Shown: piece after piece, positions 26,304-37,605 of the stretch | Layout of the letters: every line of letters begins with the position of its first letter | Position numbering within the stretch: position 1 is the first letter of the stretch | Assembly (NCBI RefSeq): GCF_000160755.1 | Contig: NZ_GG668578.1 | Coordinates: forward strand, 455,047 to 519,046 | Length of the DNA: 64,000 nucleotides | Direction of reading: 5' to 3' | Source: Proteus mirabilis ATCC 29906 | Lineage (GTDB): Bacteria; Pseudomonadota; Gammaproteobacteria; Enterobacterales; Enterobacteriaceae | Translations under genes and position numbers: made by a program | The notes under the pieces: model-generated | The model's input: only the letters and a program-made list of their open reading frames with translations | What the model was told of the DNA's origin: nothing | Databases searched by the model: none

Positions 26304-29091
26304 GTTACTGATTATCTCAGTCAGTTTATCACTTCTGGGTTGTGCAACAGGCAACTCGTCTGAGCATACCAATAATGCCCTTTCACTGCGCCCCGATATT
26401 CGCCATTTTACGCTTGATAATGGCTTAAATGTCTATTTGCTACAACGCCCACAAACGGGGGTTGAAATGCGTTTACTGGTGAAAAGTGGCTCGGTACAAG
26501 AAGATGAAAAACAACTTGGCTTTGCCCACTTTACCGAGCATATGGCCTTTAAAGGCACGACTCATTTTCCGGGAACAACTGGGTTTAAACAACTTGAAAG
26601 CCTAGGAATGAAGTTGGGGAGTCATGTTAATGCGGCAACGAGCTTAAACTCAACAACCTATAAATTATCCCTGCCTAATGCCAATCCGACCCAAATAAAA
26701 ACAGGGTTGAGGATCTTATCCGATTGGGCCTTTGGCATGACATTTGATCCCGTTGAGTTTGATAAAGAGCGTCCAGTGATCGTCGAGGAGTGGCGATTAC
26801 GCCAAGGTATTGGTTTTCGTATTAATCGCCAACTTGAAGAGTTACGTTATTATGGCAGTCGTTATCTAGATCGTGATCCCATTGGGGACTTAGATATCGT
26901 TAAGCATGGTGATGTCAAAGAAGCAAAACGTTATTACGATACTTGGTATCAGCCTGAAAGAATGGCATTGGTGTTAGTGGGTAATTTTAATCAAGGTGAT
27001 GCGATTGCTGATATTACCCAAATGTTCAATGCAAAAAATAGTGAAAACAAAGGCGTTGACTCTCCATCATGGCACCGCTTTATCGACAATAAAGATTTAT
27101 TAGTAAAGACGATTTTTGATAAAGAGCAAGGCTCACGCATTGTGCAATTCACTCTACAGCGTACACTGCCTGCACCATTAAATAGTCGCCAAGGTCAATA
27201 TGATGATTTAATGGACTCGTTGTGGCTCTCTATCTTAAATCAGCGCTTTTCAACCATTGTTGATAATGGGTTAGTGCCTTCCGTCAGTGCCAATACACAA
27301 GGTGCGATGTTAGATGCCCGTCGCTCACAACAATTGATGATTGCCCATCCTAAAGGGGATGATTATCAAGGTACATTAGATATTCTATTTACTGAAGTAC
27401 AGCGTTTAGCCTCACAGCCAGTATCTCAGCAAGAGTTAGATAATGCCCGCAATGCGCTGTTAAAACGTCTTAGCCAACAAGCTGCTGGTGAAGAGCGCTA
27501 TGAGCATGGTTATTTAGCTAACCAAATTACTACGGCACTTGAATTAGAAATGCCAATCCAAAGCAAAAAGCAGGCGTTAAACTTAAGTTATCAACTAATA
27601 AATAACGTTACACCTGATACCTTAAAACACTATTTTGCCCAATACCTAACACAAGCTTCACCACGAGTGGCAATTATCGGCCCAGATAGTGATAGTCAGG
27701 TATTTAGTGCCACTAAAGCCTCGCAACGCTGGCAAGAGATTAGACAATCTGATCCCGGTGCGTTTACATTGAAAACCCATGCGGTGGTATTAGATATTAA
27801 ACCTGAGCAAACCGGTACTGTTGTCACCACACAAACACTTCCGATTGAAAAAACACAGCTGTGGACACTGAGCAATAACGTAAAAGTTATTATTAAAAAT
27901 GACCAGTGGCTAAAAGACAATATCCAAGTATCACTGCGTATTCCCGGAGGTGTTTCTCTGGAAACAGGACAAAGTTTAGGCTTGGTTCAGTGGGCATTAA
28001 ACTTACCAGAAGTGAGTGGATATGGGCATTACAACGCAAGAGAGTTAGCGTTATTTAGTAAACAGCATCAAATCAGTTTGCGTCCATACAGTGAGTTGTT
28101 ATTCCACGGCTTGCGTGGCGAAGCGCCTATTGATGAGTTAGACACCTTGTTGGCCTTATTGCATTTAAAAGTGACAGCACCACAATTTAATGGGCAAAAA
28201 TTAGAGCAACAAAAACAAGCAACGGCATTAGGGATCGCCAAAACACCAGTTGAACGTATTTTCTTAGATCATATTAATAAAGAGAGCTATCAAAACGGCG
28301 AGCGCTTAGTGATTTCGCCACAAGGCCCTTGGCAACAGTTTACCGCCCAACAATTACAACAAACGAATCAATCACTTCTAGGACAGCCTGCCGATATGGT
28401 ATTGGTGATTAGTGGGCCTATTAACCTAAATCAGGTCAAACCGATGATCGAACGTTGGATAGCAACGCTACCGACACGTTCATCGCAACGTCTATTTTGG
28501 GCTGATCCGGCGATTAATCCCAAATTAAGCTCATTTAATAAAACCTACCCTATTGCCAGTAGCGATAAGAGTATGATCAGTATTCAATACGCAGCCAAAG
28601 CCCAATGGTCACAACAGCAACTGTTAGCACTTAACTTGCTTGATACCGTTGTCAGCCAACGTTTAAGGCTTAATCTTCGTGAACGAGCGGGCGGGATCTA
28701 CTCGCTAGGCTTTTCTGAGTCATTAACCAAGCTACCAAGTAGTTTTTATACCGGACGTTTAAACTTTACCGCATCACCACAGCGGGCAGATGAATTAATT
28801 GCACTTGCGCGTAAAGTGGTCAATGACGTAAAACAAGCGGGTATTACCGATAAAGAATTACAAGAGGCAAAAAATATTTGGTTAACTGAATATGGGCAAG
28901 CCAAAGAGAGTGCTAGCTATTGGACTGATGCACTTGCTCAAGTGGCAACAGATGACCAACAATATCAACGACTATTAACTGAGACTGCGATTGTCAACGG
29001 AATAAGTGTCAGTGATGTTAATCAAGTTGCTCGTCAGTGGTTGGGTGAAAATGAAAAAATCTTCAAACTAACACCGCCAACAAAGCAATAA
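26293..29091 (+). CDS. M16 family zinc protease, lipoprotein, PqqL/FusC-like
   Basis: 932 residues with two M16 halves (about 35-450 and 520-925). The inverse zinc motif HFTEH is at 79-83, with Glu82 as catalytic base and a glutamate of the VEEWR pair at 165-166 as likely third zinc ligand; the second half lacks the motif, as is normal. A lipoprotein signal (SLLGC, Cys17 lipidated) places it in the periplasm, probably membrane-tethered. E. coli PqqL and Pectobacterium FusC, the closest in context, are periplasmic proteases linked to a TonB-dependent receptor; FusC cleaves imported ferredoxin to release iron. ATG 26293 lies inside the end of the ABC gene. A terminator follows, closing the operon. 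Confidence 0.9.
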   Translation: MYRKLLIISVSLSLLGCATGNSSEHTNNALSLRPDIRHFTLDNGLNVYLLQRPQTGVEMRLLVKSGSVQEDEKQLGFAHFTEHMAFKGTTHFPGTTGFKQLESLGMKLGSHVNAATSLNSTTYKLSLPNANPTQIKTGLRILSDWAFGMTFDPVEFDKERPVIVEEWRLRQGIGFRINRQLEELRYYGSRYLDRDPIGDLDIVKHGDVKEAKRYYDTWYQPERMALVLVGNFNQGDAIADITQMFNAKNSENKGVDSPSWHRFIDNKDLLVKTIFDKEQGSRIVQFTLQRTLPAPLNSRQGQYDDLMDSLWLSILNQRFSTIVDNGLVPSVSANTQGAMLDARRSQQLMIAHPKGDDYQGTLDILFTEVQRLASQPVSQQELDNARNALLKRLSQQAAGEERYEHGYLANQITTALELEMPIQSKKQALNLSYQLINNVTPDTLKHYFAQYLTQASPRVAIIGPDSDSQVFSATKASQRWQEIRQSDPGAFTLKTHAVVLDIKPEQTGTVVTTQTLPIEKTQLWTLSNNVKVIIKNDQWLKDNIQVSLRIPGGVSLETGQSLGLVQWALNLPEVSGYGHYNARELALFSKQHQISLRPYSELLFHGLRGEAPIDELDTLLALLHLKVTAPQFNGQKLEQQKQATALGIAKTPVERIFLDHINKESYQNGERLVISPQGPWQQFTAQQLQQTNQSLLGQPADMVLVISGPINLNQVKPMIERWIATLPTRSSQRLFWADPAINPKLSSFNKTYPIASSDKSMISIQYAAKAQWSQQQLLALNLLDTVVSQRLRLNLRERAGGIYSLGFSESLTKLPSSFYTGRLNFTASPQRADELIALARKVVNDVKQAGITDKELQEAKNIWLTEYGQAKESASYWTDALAQVATDDQQYQRLLTETAIVNGISVSDVNQVARQWLGENEKIFKLTPPTKQ

Positions 29092-29112
29092 ATTTCTATT
29101 TATCACTTTAAT

Positions 29113-29150
29113 AATAAACGCCCAGCATATCTTTATTCTGGGCGTTTATT
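29113..29150 (+). terminator. Terminator of the Fus-like locus
   Basis: A 13-bp perfect stem (AATAAACGCCCAG / CTGGGCGTTTATT) with a 12-base loop, 21 bases past the protease stop. It can work on either strand, as the next gene comes from the other side. Confidence 0.82.
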
Positions 29151-29207
29151 CATCTAACCTGAATAACTTAGCAATATTTCATTCAATATTATTGTCTATT
29201 AAATTTA

Positions 29208-29624
29208 TTAATCTTTTTTGAGCGCCCAACGACCACTCCCCAAAAACATCACCGCAATCGCAGCAAACATATAGAAGCCAGCACTTTCAGGTGCCCATCC
29301 CCCCGTTTTGGGATCTAAGGCTAAAAGATCACCGGAATGTACCATCAGCACCGCAACCCCCATGGTTGCCGCCACAACAAATGCTGAAAATCGAGTAAAT
29401 AAACCGATAATCAGTAAGATAGGACATAGAACTTCACCCAGTAATGTGCCATAAGCAATAAATGCAGGTAAATTAATATTTGCCAACATTCCCTGTATAC
29501 CGGCAAGTCCTCCTGGCTCCATTTTGTGTAATCCGTGTAATAACATTAAGACACCTAGCGAAACACGTAAAACAAACTTACCTAAATCGGGGTGGTTTGT
29601 AAGCTGATTAAATTTATTAATCAT
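29208..29624 (-). CDS. DoxX family membrane protein
   Basis: 138 residues with four membrane segments (about 15-35, 55-77, 80-98, 115-133) and the DoxX start FVLRVSLGVLMLLHGLHKM plus GLFTRFSAF. DoxX relatives are inner-membrane proteins linked to thiol or oxidative stress and redox maintenance; the exact role is unknown. It is a distinct paralogue of the yqjF product at 36124-36516 in this window. Single gene facing the M16 protease, divergent from fadH with 269 bases between starts. Confidence 0.85.
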   Translation of the reverse strand: MINKFNQLTNHPDLGKFVLRVSLGVLMLLHGLHKMEPGGLAGIQGMLANINLPAFIAYGTLLGEVLCPILLIIGLFTRFSAFVVAATMGVAVLMVHSGDLLALDPKTGGWAPESAGFYMFAAIAVMFLGSGRWALKKD

Positions 29625-29881
29625 AACGTCTCCAAAATCAACAATGTGATGGGCATTTTTAATACGTATTAATGGGTATTTATTATTATATGATTAAAAA
29701 ATATGAATGAGTGCAATTTTTATTATCATTATTTGTTATGGTTGACGAGGCATTTAGATTATTATCGTTTAATTAGGAGCTATTCACCTTTTCCATGATT
29801 AAGATCACAACTTATTAACATAATCAACTCTTAATCAGCAACTTCTCGTTATGCTATAGATATCTCATCTGACCAGTATAA

Positions 29882-31912
<2,031 letters not shown>

Positions 31913-31940
31913 CACTCGATTTATCATATCAATAACCAGA

Positions 31941-31968
31941 AACCCCATATAGTTTCCTATATGGGGTT
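31941..31968. terminator. Terminator between fadH and sstT
   Basis: A perfect 12-bp stem (AACCCCATATAG with its complement, loop TTTC) followed on the plus strand by CTGTTTTTATT; it lies between convergent genes and mainly serves fadH. Confidence 0.88.
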
Positions 31969-32050
31969 CTGTTTTTATTATTAATTTTTGTTGTTACTTA
32001 CTACCCTTCCTGTCTTACTACTCTTTATATCTATTTACTACTTATACTCT

Positions 32051-33304
32051 TTAGCCATTATTTTTTTCAGTTAATGGGTTGGCAACTAAACGCTCATCTT
32101 CGGCTATGCAGACCGTTGCGGTAAATAGCACATCAGTTGATGAGTTTAATGCAGTCTCTGCTGAATCTTGTAAGACACCAATCATCACACCTACCGCAAC
32201 CACTTGCATCGCAAGATCATTACTAATACCGAACATGCTACAAGCAAGCGGAATTAACAGTAGCGAGCCACCAGCAACCCCTGATGCACCACAAGCACAA
32301 ATAGCAGCAACAAGGCTTAGCAATAAGGCTGTTGGAATATCCACAGGCATACCCAAGGTATTTACCGCAGCAAGTGTTAAAATAGTAATAGTGATTGCCG
32401 CTCCCCCCATATTAATGGTCGCACCTAATGGGATTGAGACAGAATAGGTATCTTCATTTAAATTCATACGACGACACATTGCCATATTCACCGGAATATT
32501 AGCCGCTGAACTACGCGTAAAGAAGGCAGTAACACCACTTTCACGTAAGCAAGCCCATACTAATGGATAAGGATTACGGCGAATTTTCCAAAATACAATC
32601 AATGGGTTGACAACGAGCGCAACAAACAGCATACAACCAATTAAAACAAGTAAGACATGCAAGTAGCCAGCTAAAGCTTTAAAGCCAGTCGTAGCAATGG
32701 TTGATGATACCAAGCCAAAAATCCCGATTGGCGCTAAACGGATCACCACACGCACAAGGTTAGTTACCGCATCTGCAAAATCTTGTGTTAATGCTTTAGT
32801 CGTATCACTTGCATGTCGTAACGCTAAACCTAAGCCAATAGCCCAAGCTAAAATCCCCATATAATTGCCGTTAATCAGTGCATCTACAGGGTTAGCCACC
32901 ACATTAATTAATACACCTTTTAAGACTTCAGCAATATTTTCAGGTGGCGATAGCTGTGAATTATTGACAACTAGCGTTAATACTGAGGGAAACACAAAGC
33001 TTGCCACTACTGCTGTTAGTGCAGCAAAGAAAGTCGCCAGCAGATAAAGCACTAATATGGGACGTATACTGGTTTTTTGTCCTTGACGGTGGTTGGCAAT
33101 CGAAGCCATAACCAATACCCAGACTAAAACAGGCGCAACGGCTTTTAAGGCACTAATAAATAAGTTACCTAATAAGCTCATCATTTTAGCCACTTCTGGT
33201 GCTAACCAAGCCAGTAAAATACCCGCAATTAAACCAGCAAGTATTTGTTTAACGAGACTTCCCTGAAAAAGCAGGTTAAGTACTCTGGATTGTTGTTTAT
33301 CCAT
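32051..33304 (-). CDS. sstT: Sodium/serine-threonine symporter
   Basis: 417 residues (E. coli 414), dicarboxylate/amino-acid:cation symporter family. Eight or nine membrane segments and two re-entrant loops; [17 protein letters not shown] and the [13 protein letters not shown] motif form the substrate and sodium site. Imports serine and threonine with sodium at the inner membrane. Start [10 protein letters not shown] at 33304. Monocistronic, facing fadH. Confidence 0.96.
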   Translation of the reverse strand: MDKQQSRVLNLLFQGSLVKQILAGLIAGILLAWLAPEVAKMMSLLGNLFISALKAVAPVLVWVLVMASIANHRQGQKTSIRPILVLYLLATFFAALTAVVASFVFPSVLTLVVNNSQLSPPENIAEVLKGVLINVVANPVDALINGNYMGILAWAIGLGLALRHASDTTKALTQDFADAVTNLVRVVIRLAPIGIFGLVSSTIATTGFKALAGYLHVLLVLIGCMLFVALVVNPLIVFWKIRRNPYPLVWACLRESGVTAFFTRSSAANIPVNMAMCRRMNLNEDTYSVSIPLGATINMGGAAITITILTLAAVNTLGMPVDIPTALLLSLVAAICACGASGVAGGSLLLIPLACSMFGISNDLAMQVVAVGVMIGVLQDSAETALNSSTDVLFTATVCIAEDERLVANPLTEKNNG

Positions 33305-34027
33305 AGTTATTCCATTACTTAAAATAATATTTAAAAAAGCAATTGTGTGCTTGCTTTTGCCAGTATAAGGAAATGAATCTTGCTGAAAAGCTTATTTTGC
33401 AAAATATACATCATTAGCTATTTTTGTTAACAACAAAATAACACAATTGTGATCATAATAGGATTTTGTTCTTTTTAACGTACAGTCCACAAATGAAAGA
33501 AATTATTATTATCATAAGGTTAGATTTAATCGTTAAATAAAAAACTAACTCTTATACTATTTACCTTGATTTTTCTTAATCACTTGATGAGTTTAATTTT
33601 AACTTTTTAATAACATCTTAATTAGTTTAACTAGCCGATTGGCAACTTTAAAACACTTTTTTTGATGAATAAATAACCATGATATTAGCTTCAATCAGCA
33701 AGGAAAAATAATGCTTTTTTATCTCAGTAAAACATCATCATAGTAATTCTATTATTACGTTTTCTTAAGGTTTTTTCTTTAAAACAACATATCCTAAACT
33801 GGAAAACAAAAGTGAATGTCTTTTTTCAAATATTCTTGCTCAATGAAGCGCTTGTAGGGTATTTAAGTGAAAAAATTTTCTGTCTAGTTTTTATTGATTT
33901 TGTTAGAGTGTTGCTGTTTTAAACAATGAAAAATAAACCCTATGATATGTATTACGGGTAAATAGATAACAAGAGAGAATGTTTTTGTATTTACCCCCGA
34001 ATGACTCAGTTTTAGGAAGCCTTTTAT
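33305..34027. other. sstT-yqjA intergenic region
   Basis: 723 bases with no supportable gene; A/T-rich with many stops in all frames. It must hold the sstT promoter (minus) and the yqjA promoter (plus). Two short palindromes are visible: TTGTTAACAA (33425-33434) and a near-symmetric ATTGTGATCATAAT (about 33446-33459) that carries one CRP-like half site. No hairpin terminator or RNA gene was recognised. Confidence 0.5.
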
Positions 34028-34696
34028 ATGGAAATCGTAAGAGAGCTGTTCTTGGCGCTTTGGCATCAAGATTACGAAACCTTAGCGAATCCCTCACTGC
34101 TTTGGATTATTTACATTTTATTATTCAGCATACTATTCCTAGAAAACGGAGTACTACCCGCAGCTTTCTTACCAGGAGACAGCTTATTAATTTTAGTGGG
34201 TGTGTTAATTGCTAAAGGAACCATGGATTTTCCATTAACCTTACTTATTCTAACGGCAGGTGCTAGCTTAGGTTGTTGGCTGGGTTATCTGCAAGGGAAG
34301 TGGCTTGGTAACACCCGACTTGTACGAAGTTGGTTATCACATTTACCAGAACACTACCACCAACGAGCCCATGGACTTTTCCATCGACATGGCTTGGCGG
34401 CGTTACTTATTGGTCGTTTTCTCGCTTTTGTTAGAACATTATTGCCGACTATTGCCGGCCTTGCTGGCTTACAAAACGGTCGTTTTCAAGTTTTTAATTG
34501 GCTAAGTGGTCTGTTATGGGTTGGTATTTTAACCACCTTAGGCTATTTATTAGGAAATAGTCCGTTATTCCGCCAATATGAGCATCATTTAATGAATTTT
34601 CTGATGCTACTGCCTGTTTGTTTATTAGTGATTGGCTTAATCGGGAGTGTATGGGTCGTCATTAAGAAGAAAAGTAAACAGAGTAATCAACCATAA
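34028..34696 (+). CDS. yqjA: DedA family membrane protein YqjA
   Basis: 222 residues (E. coli YqjA 220). DedA/SNARE-associated (VTT) family with membrane segments and the motifs [16 protein letters not shown] and the conserved [17 protein letters not shown] with its functional arginines. In E. coli YqjA with YghB is needed for envelope integrity, proton-dependent drug and alkaline resistance, and probably lipid-carrier scrambling. E. coli has mzrA directly behind yqjA in an operon; here a terminator follows instead and no mzrA is seen. Confidence 0.95.
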   Translation: MEIVRELFLALWHQDYETLANPSLLWIIYILLFSILFLENGVLPAAFLPGDSLLILVGVLIAKGTMDFPLTLLILTAGASLGCWLGYLQGKWLGNTRLVRSWLSHLPEHYHQRAHGLFHRHGLAALLIGRFLAFVRTLLPTIAGLAGLQNGRFQVFNWLSGLLWVGILTTLGYLLGNSPLFRQYEHHLMNFLMLLPVCLLVIGLIGSVWVVIKKKSKQSNQP

Positions 34697-34744
34697 TCTA
34701 TCGCTATTTCTATTATTTTTTATAGCGTTAATATTTAGCATCTT

Positions 34745-34774
34745 AAAGCCTGTTTTATGATTAAAACAGGCTTT
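34745..34774 (+). terminator. yqjA terminator
   Basis: A 13-bp stem (AAAGCCTGTTTTA / TAAAACAGGCTTT) followed by TTGTTTTTTATTT. Confidence 0.92.
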
Positions 34775-34940
34775 TGTTTTTTATTTCAAGCTATTACTGA
34801 TTATTTTTTTAATATCACCCTTGGCAAGAATAAGACTTTTCTCTTTTTTAGGGAATAAAGTCATTATTTAATTTTATTATATGGTAAATCTAGTCTATTG
34901 TTATAGGTATAACCTCATATCTTGATTAAAGGAGTTACTC

Positions 34941-35246
34941 ATGTCACACCAACGTTCAAATGAAGATCTGCGTAGTGAATTAAAATCTCTGGCTGATACT
35001 CTAGAAGAAGTTCTGAACTCCTCGGCAGATAAATCAAAAGAGGAATTACAAAGTTTACGAGAAAAAGCTGAATATGCGCTACGTGGCTCTCGTGCAAAAC
35101 TCAGTGATGCAGGTAGAGAAATCGTCGATAACACTAAAGAAATGGCGGGTAAAGCGGACAACTATGTGCGTGAAAACCCATGGACAGGTGTTGGTATTGG
35201 CGCGGCAGTAGGTGTCGTACTCGGTGTTCTACTTTCGAAACGTTAA
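34941..35246 (+). CDS. yqjD: YqjD/ElaB family ribosome-associated membrane protein
   Basis: 101 residues, DUF883. A long charged helical N-terminus (about 5-75) and a C-terminal membrane anchor (GVGIGAAVGVVLGVLLSKR) led by the family motif YVRENPWTGVG. In E. coli YqjD, ElaB and YgaM tether ribosomes to the inner membrane in stationary phase and are RpoS-dependent. AAAGGAG precedes the ATG. First gene of yqjD-yqjE-yqjK, separated from yqjE by 6 bases. Confidence 0.93.
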   Translation: MSHQRSNEDLRSELKSLADTLEEVLNSSADKSKEELQSLREKAEYALRGSRAKLSDAGREIVDNTKEMAGKADNYVRENPWTGVGIGAAVGVVLGVLLSKR

Positions 35247-35252
35247 TCCATA

Positions 35253-35663
35253 ATGAGTGATACTCAAAGACCACAGGGCCCCGCATCCGGGGTTCTGAAT
35301 TCTCTTAGTCGTATTGGCGCTGTTATCGTTGGCATGGTTGAAACCCGCCTAAAATTAATCGCCATCGAACTAGAAGAAGAAAAAATTACACTTATTCAGC
35401 TTATTTTAATGGCGGGGATCACCTTATTACTCACCGCCTTTGGCTTAATGAGTCTACTTATTCTCCTCTTTTGGGTGATCCCACCTGAATATCGTATTCA
35501 TGCTTTAGCGATTACAACGGCTATTTTGCTAGTTGGTGCCTTAATAGGTGCTATCATGACATTGAGAAAAGCCCGCAATTCAACGCTGTTAGGTGATACT
35601 CGCCAACAACTAGAATTAGATAAGCGTCTTTTGGAGCAATACTGCGATGAGCAAACAAAATAG
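35253..35663 (+). CDS. yqjE: YqjE, putative holin-superfamily membrane protein
   Basis: 136 residues with two membrane segments (about 45-72 and 83-105) and a cytoplasmic coiled tail. The N-terminal GVLNSLSRIGAVIVGMVETRLKLI is characteristic of the YqjE family, grouped with phage holin superfamily III by fold only. Function unknown. It overlaps yqjK by 17 bases, so the two are translated together, and follows yqjD as in E. coli. Confidence 0.92.
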   Translation: MSDTQRPQGPASGVLNSLSRIGAVIVGMVETRLKLIAIELEEEKITLIQLILMAGITLLLTAFGLMSLLILLFWVIPPEYRIHALAITTAILLVGALIGAIMTLRKARNSTLLGDTRQQLELDKRLLEQYCDEQTK

Positions 35664-35952
35664 ACGCACCTTAGCATTAGCAAGACGCAAAAAGCTGTTG
35701 TTGGATGAAATTCAACAACAGCGCACTCAATTAGCGCAAGAGGGGCAAACATGGTTAGAGGTCACAGCACCTTATGATAAAGCATGGAATATCTTAACCT
35801 CGTTAAAACCTATCTTGTTAATAGGGGCGAGCGTGGTATCTCTTTATAGCATTAAGCACCCTAAAAAACTGGTTCGTTGGGGACGACGGGCGATAGGCGC
35901 TGTTGGTTTAATACGCACATTACAGAAGTCTGTCAAAAAAACCGCTGACTAA
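35647..35952 (+). CDS. yqjK: YqjK family protein
   Basis: 101 residues. A lysine/arginine/glutamine-rich helical start (ALARRKKLLLDEIQQQRTQLAQ) and a C-terminal hydrophobic segment (about 54-70) followed by VRWGRRAIGAVGLIR. Function unknown; conserved third gene of the yqjDEK operon. The start at 35647 overlaps the yqjE end by 17 bases. Confidence 0.9.
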   Translation: MSKQNRRTLALARRKKLLLDEIQQQRTQLAQEGQTWLEVTAPYDKAWNILTSLKPILLIGASVVSLYSIKHPKKLVRWGRRAIGAVGLIRTLQKSVKKTAD

Positions 35953-36123
35953 ACATCAATTTTTTTGTGTAAGAATGTTAATTCTTCTTAATATCCTCCA
36001 TATTATTTTTTCTTTATTGTATATCTCAAGCCAAACAGTGGTTATTTACACTAAAAACTGGCAATTAAACAAATAAAATACAGATATATTAAATAATATA
36101 AAATTTTATCAGGAATAAACATC

Positions 36124-36516
36124 ATGAAGAATTTTGAAAACATTGCCTTATTAATCGCACGTATTCTCATGCCAATTTTATTTATCAGCGCAGGGTATGG
36201 AAAAATTGAAGCCTATGAAGGTACTCAACAATATATGCAATCAATGGGTGTTCCGGGAGCCTTATTGCCTTTAACCATTTTATTAGAGTTAGGGGGTGGA
36301 TTAGCCATATTATTCGGTTTCTTAACTCGCACAACGGCTATCTTTACCAGTGTATTTACGCTGTTAACCGCACTACTGTTCCACACTAACTTTGCAGAAG
36401 GGGCAAATCAGTTAATGTTTATGAAAAATATGACTATTGCGGGTGGCTATTTATTACTGGTTATCACAGGTCCGGGTAAATGGAGCTTAGATCGCCTATT
36501 TAAGAAAAATTGGTAA
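36124..36516 (+). CDS. yqjF: DoxX family protein YqjF
   Basis: 130 residues, four membrane segments, DoxX family (NIALLIARILMPILFISAGYGKI and GFLTRTTA). Matches E. coli YqjF in length and place. In E. coli yqjF is strongly induced by nitroaromatic breakdown products through YhaJ, which is the next gene here on the opposite strand. CAGGAATAAACATC precedes the ATG. Followed by its own terminator. Confidence 0.92.
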   Translation: MKNFENIALLIARILMPILFISAGYGKIEAYEGTQQYMQSMGVPGALLPLTILLELGGGLAILFGFLTRTTAIFTSVFTLLTALLFHTNFAEGANQLMFMKNMTIAGGYLLLVITGPGKWSLDRLFKKNW

Positions 36517-36532
36517 TAATAGATTTAATAAT

Positions 36533-36559
36533 AAAAAGATCCTCTAGGGGATCTTTTTT
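36533..36559 (+). terminator. yqjF terminator
   Basis: A 10-bp stem (AAAAAGATCC / GGATCTTTTT) with a 6-base loop and trailing T, between convergent yqjF and yhaJ; usable on both strands. Confidence 0.88.
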
Positions 36560-36588
36560 AATTGCATTATCAAACTCTAGCGAACAAA

Positions 36589-37491
36589 CTATTTTTTATC
36601 CGCGGCAAAGAGTTTAGGAATTTCGCGTAAACACCAGGATTTAGCTTCTCCCATACTGTCTCTGCGCCACGCCATAATAATATTATTTTCATGATGATAT
36701 TCAGGGCCAACCACACGCAAACGCCCCTCTTTTAAATCATCTTCAATTAAATCAATAGGCATAGTAGCAACCCCTAAACCGGCAATTAATGCTCGACGTT
36801 TATCTTCAATCGAACTCACCGTTAAACGACGCTGTTTATCTAATAACAGTACAGTTAAAACAGGTCGTTCTCTTGCGGTATCGGCGATAGCAATACCGCG
36901 ATATTTTAAGCGAGTTTCTTCTGCAAGTGGTTCAGGTTCATTATGGATAGGGTGATCAGGGCTGGCAACATAGACACTAGTGGTATTATATAAAGGGCGG
37001 AAATTGATTTCTGATGAAGAACGAAAATGCATATCCGGTGAAATAACAATATCACATTTACCACTTTCTAAGCTTTCCCATGCCCCAGCAAGTACTTCGG
37101 TGACTAAAGAGAGTTGTGTATTTGATTTTTCAGCTAATTTTTCAACTAACGGGAATAAGCGAGATGCGGGTGTTAATGCTTCACACACAATCGTAATATG
37201 TGGCTCCCAACCGCGAGCTAGCGCTTCAGCATCAGAAGTTAATTTATCTGCAGCTTCAAGAAGAATACGCCCTCTTTCAAGTAACATTCTTCCCACATTA
37301 GTAAATTTAGTTCGATGTCCTGAACGGTCAAATAGCACAACATCCAAATCTTCTTCTAATTTCTGCATGGTATAACTGAGTGCTGATGGGACGCGATTTA
37401 GCTCATCAGCGGCGGCAGCAAAACTTCCTCTACGATCAATGGCATCCATCACTCGTAGAGATTCCAATGTAATGGCTTTATCTTTACTCAT
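36589..37491 (-). CDS. yhaJ: LysR-type regulator YhaJ
   Basis: 300 residues from ATG 37491 (an open extension to 37509 has only TTG). N-terminal winged helix-turn-helix at about 5-65 (AITLESLRVMDAIDRRGSFAAAADEL, nearly the E. coli sequence), then a LysR substrate domain, ending in the conserved WRRDSMGEAKSWCLREIPKLF. In E. coli YhaJ activates yqjF and itself and contributes to virulence control in pathogenic strains. Divergent from yhaK, with 114 bases between the starts. Confidence 0.95.
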   Translation of the reverse strand: MSKDKAITLESLRVMDAIDRRGSFAAAADELNRVPSALSYTMQKLEEDLDVVLFDRSGHRTKFTNVGRMLLERGRILLEAADKLTSDAEALARGWEPHITIVCEALTPASRLFPLVEKLAEKSNTQLSLVTEVLAGAWESLESGKCDIVISPDMHFRSSSEINFRPLYNTTSVYVASPDHPIHNEPEPLAEETRLKYRGIAIADTARERPVLTVLLLDKQRRLTVSSIEDKRRALIAGLGVATMPIDLIEDDLKEGRLRVVGPEYHHENNIIMAWRRDSMGEAKSWCLREIPKLFAADKK

Positions 37492-37605
37492 TATACTTAT
37501 CTCTATCAAATAATTTGATTATTGGCACCAGATTAACTTGCTAACAATCTACAGTCCATATCTCTATGATGAATATATTGATTAATCGACTCGAAAAGTA
37601 CCGCG

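Noticed and set aside
29700-29760. Fur box near the DoxX gene (TTATTATCATTATT)
   Set aside because: Only one half resembles the consensus; the other half is poor and the region is simply A/T-rich.
33446-33459. CRP site upstream of sstT
   Set aside because: Only one TGTGA half site is present; the other half does not match.
33884-34097. Two overlapping minus-strand frames of about 60 codons before yqjA
   Set aside because: They overlap the yqjA start in antisense, lack ribosome sites and look unlike proteins of this genome.
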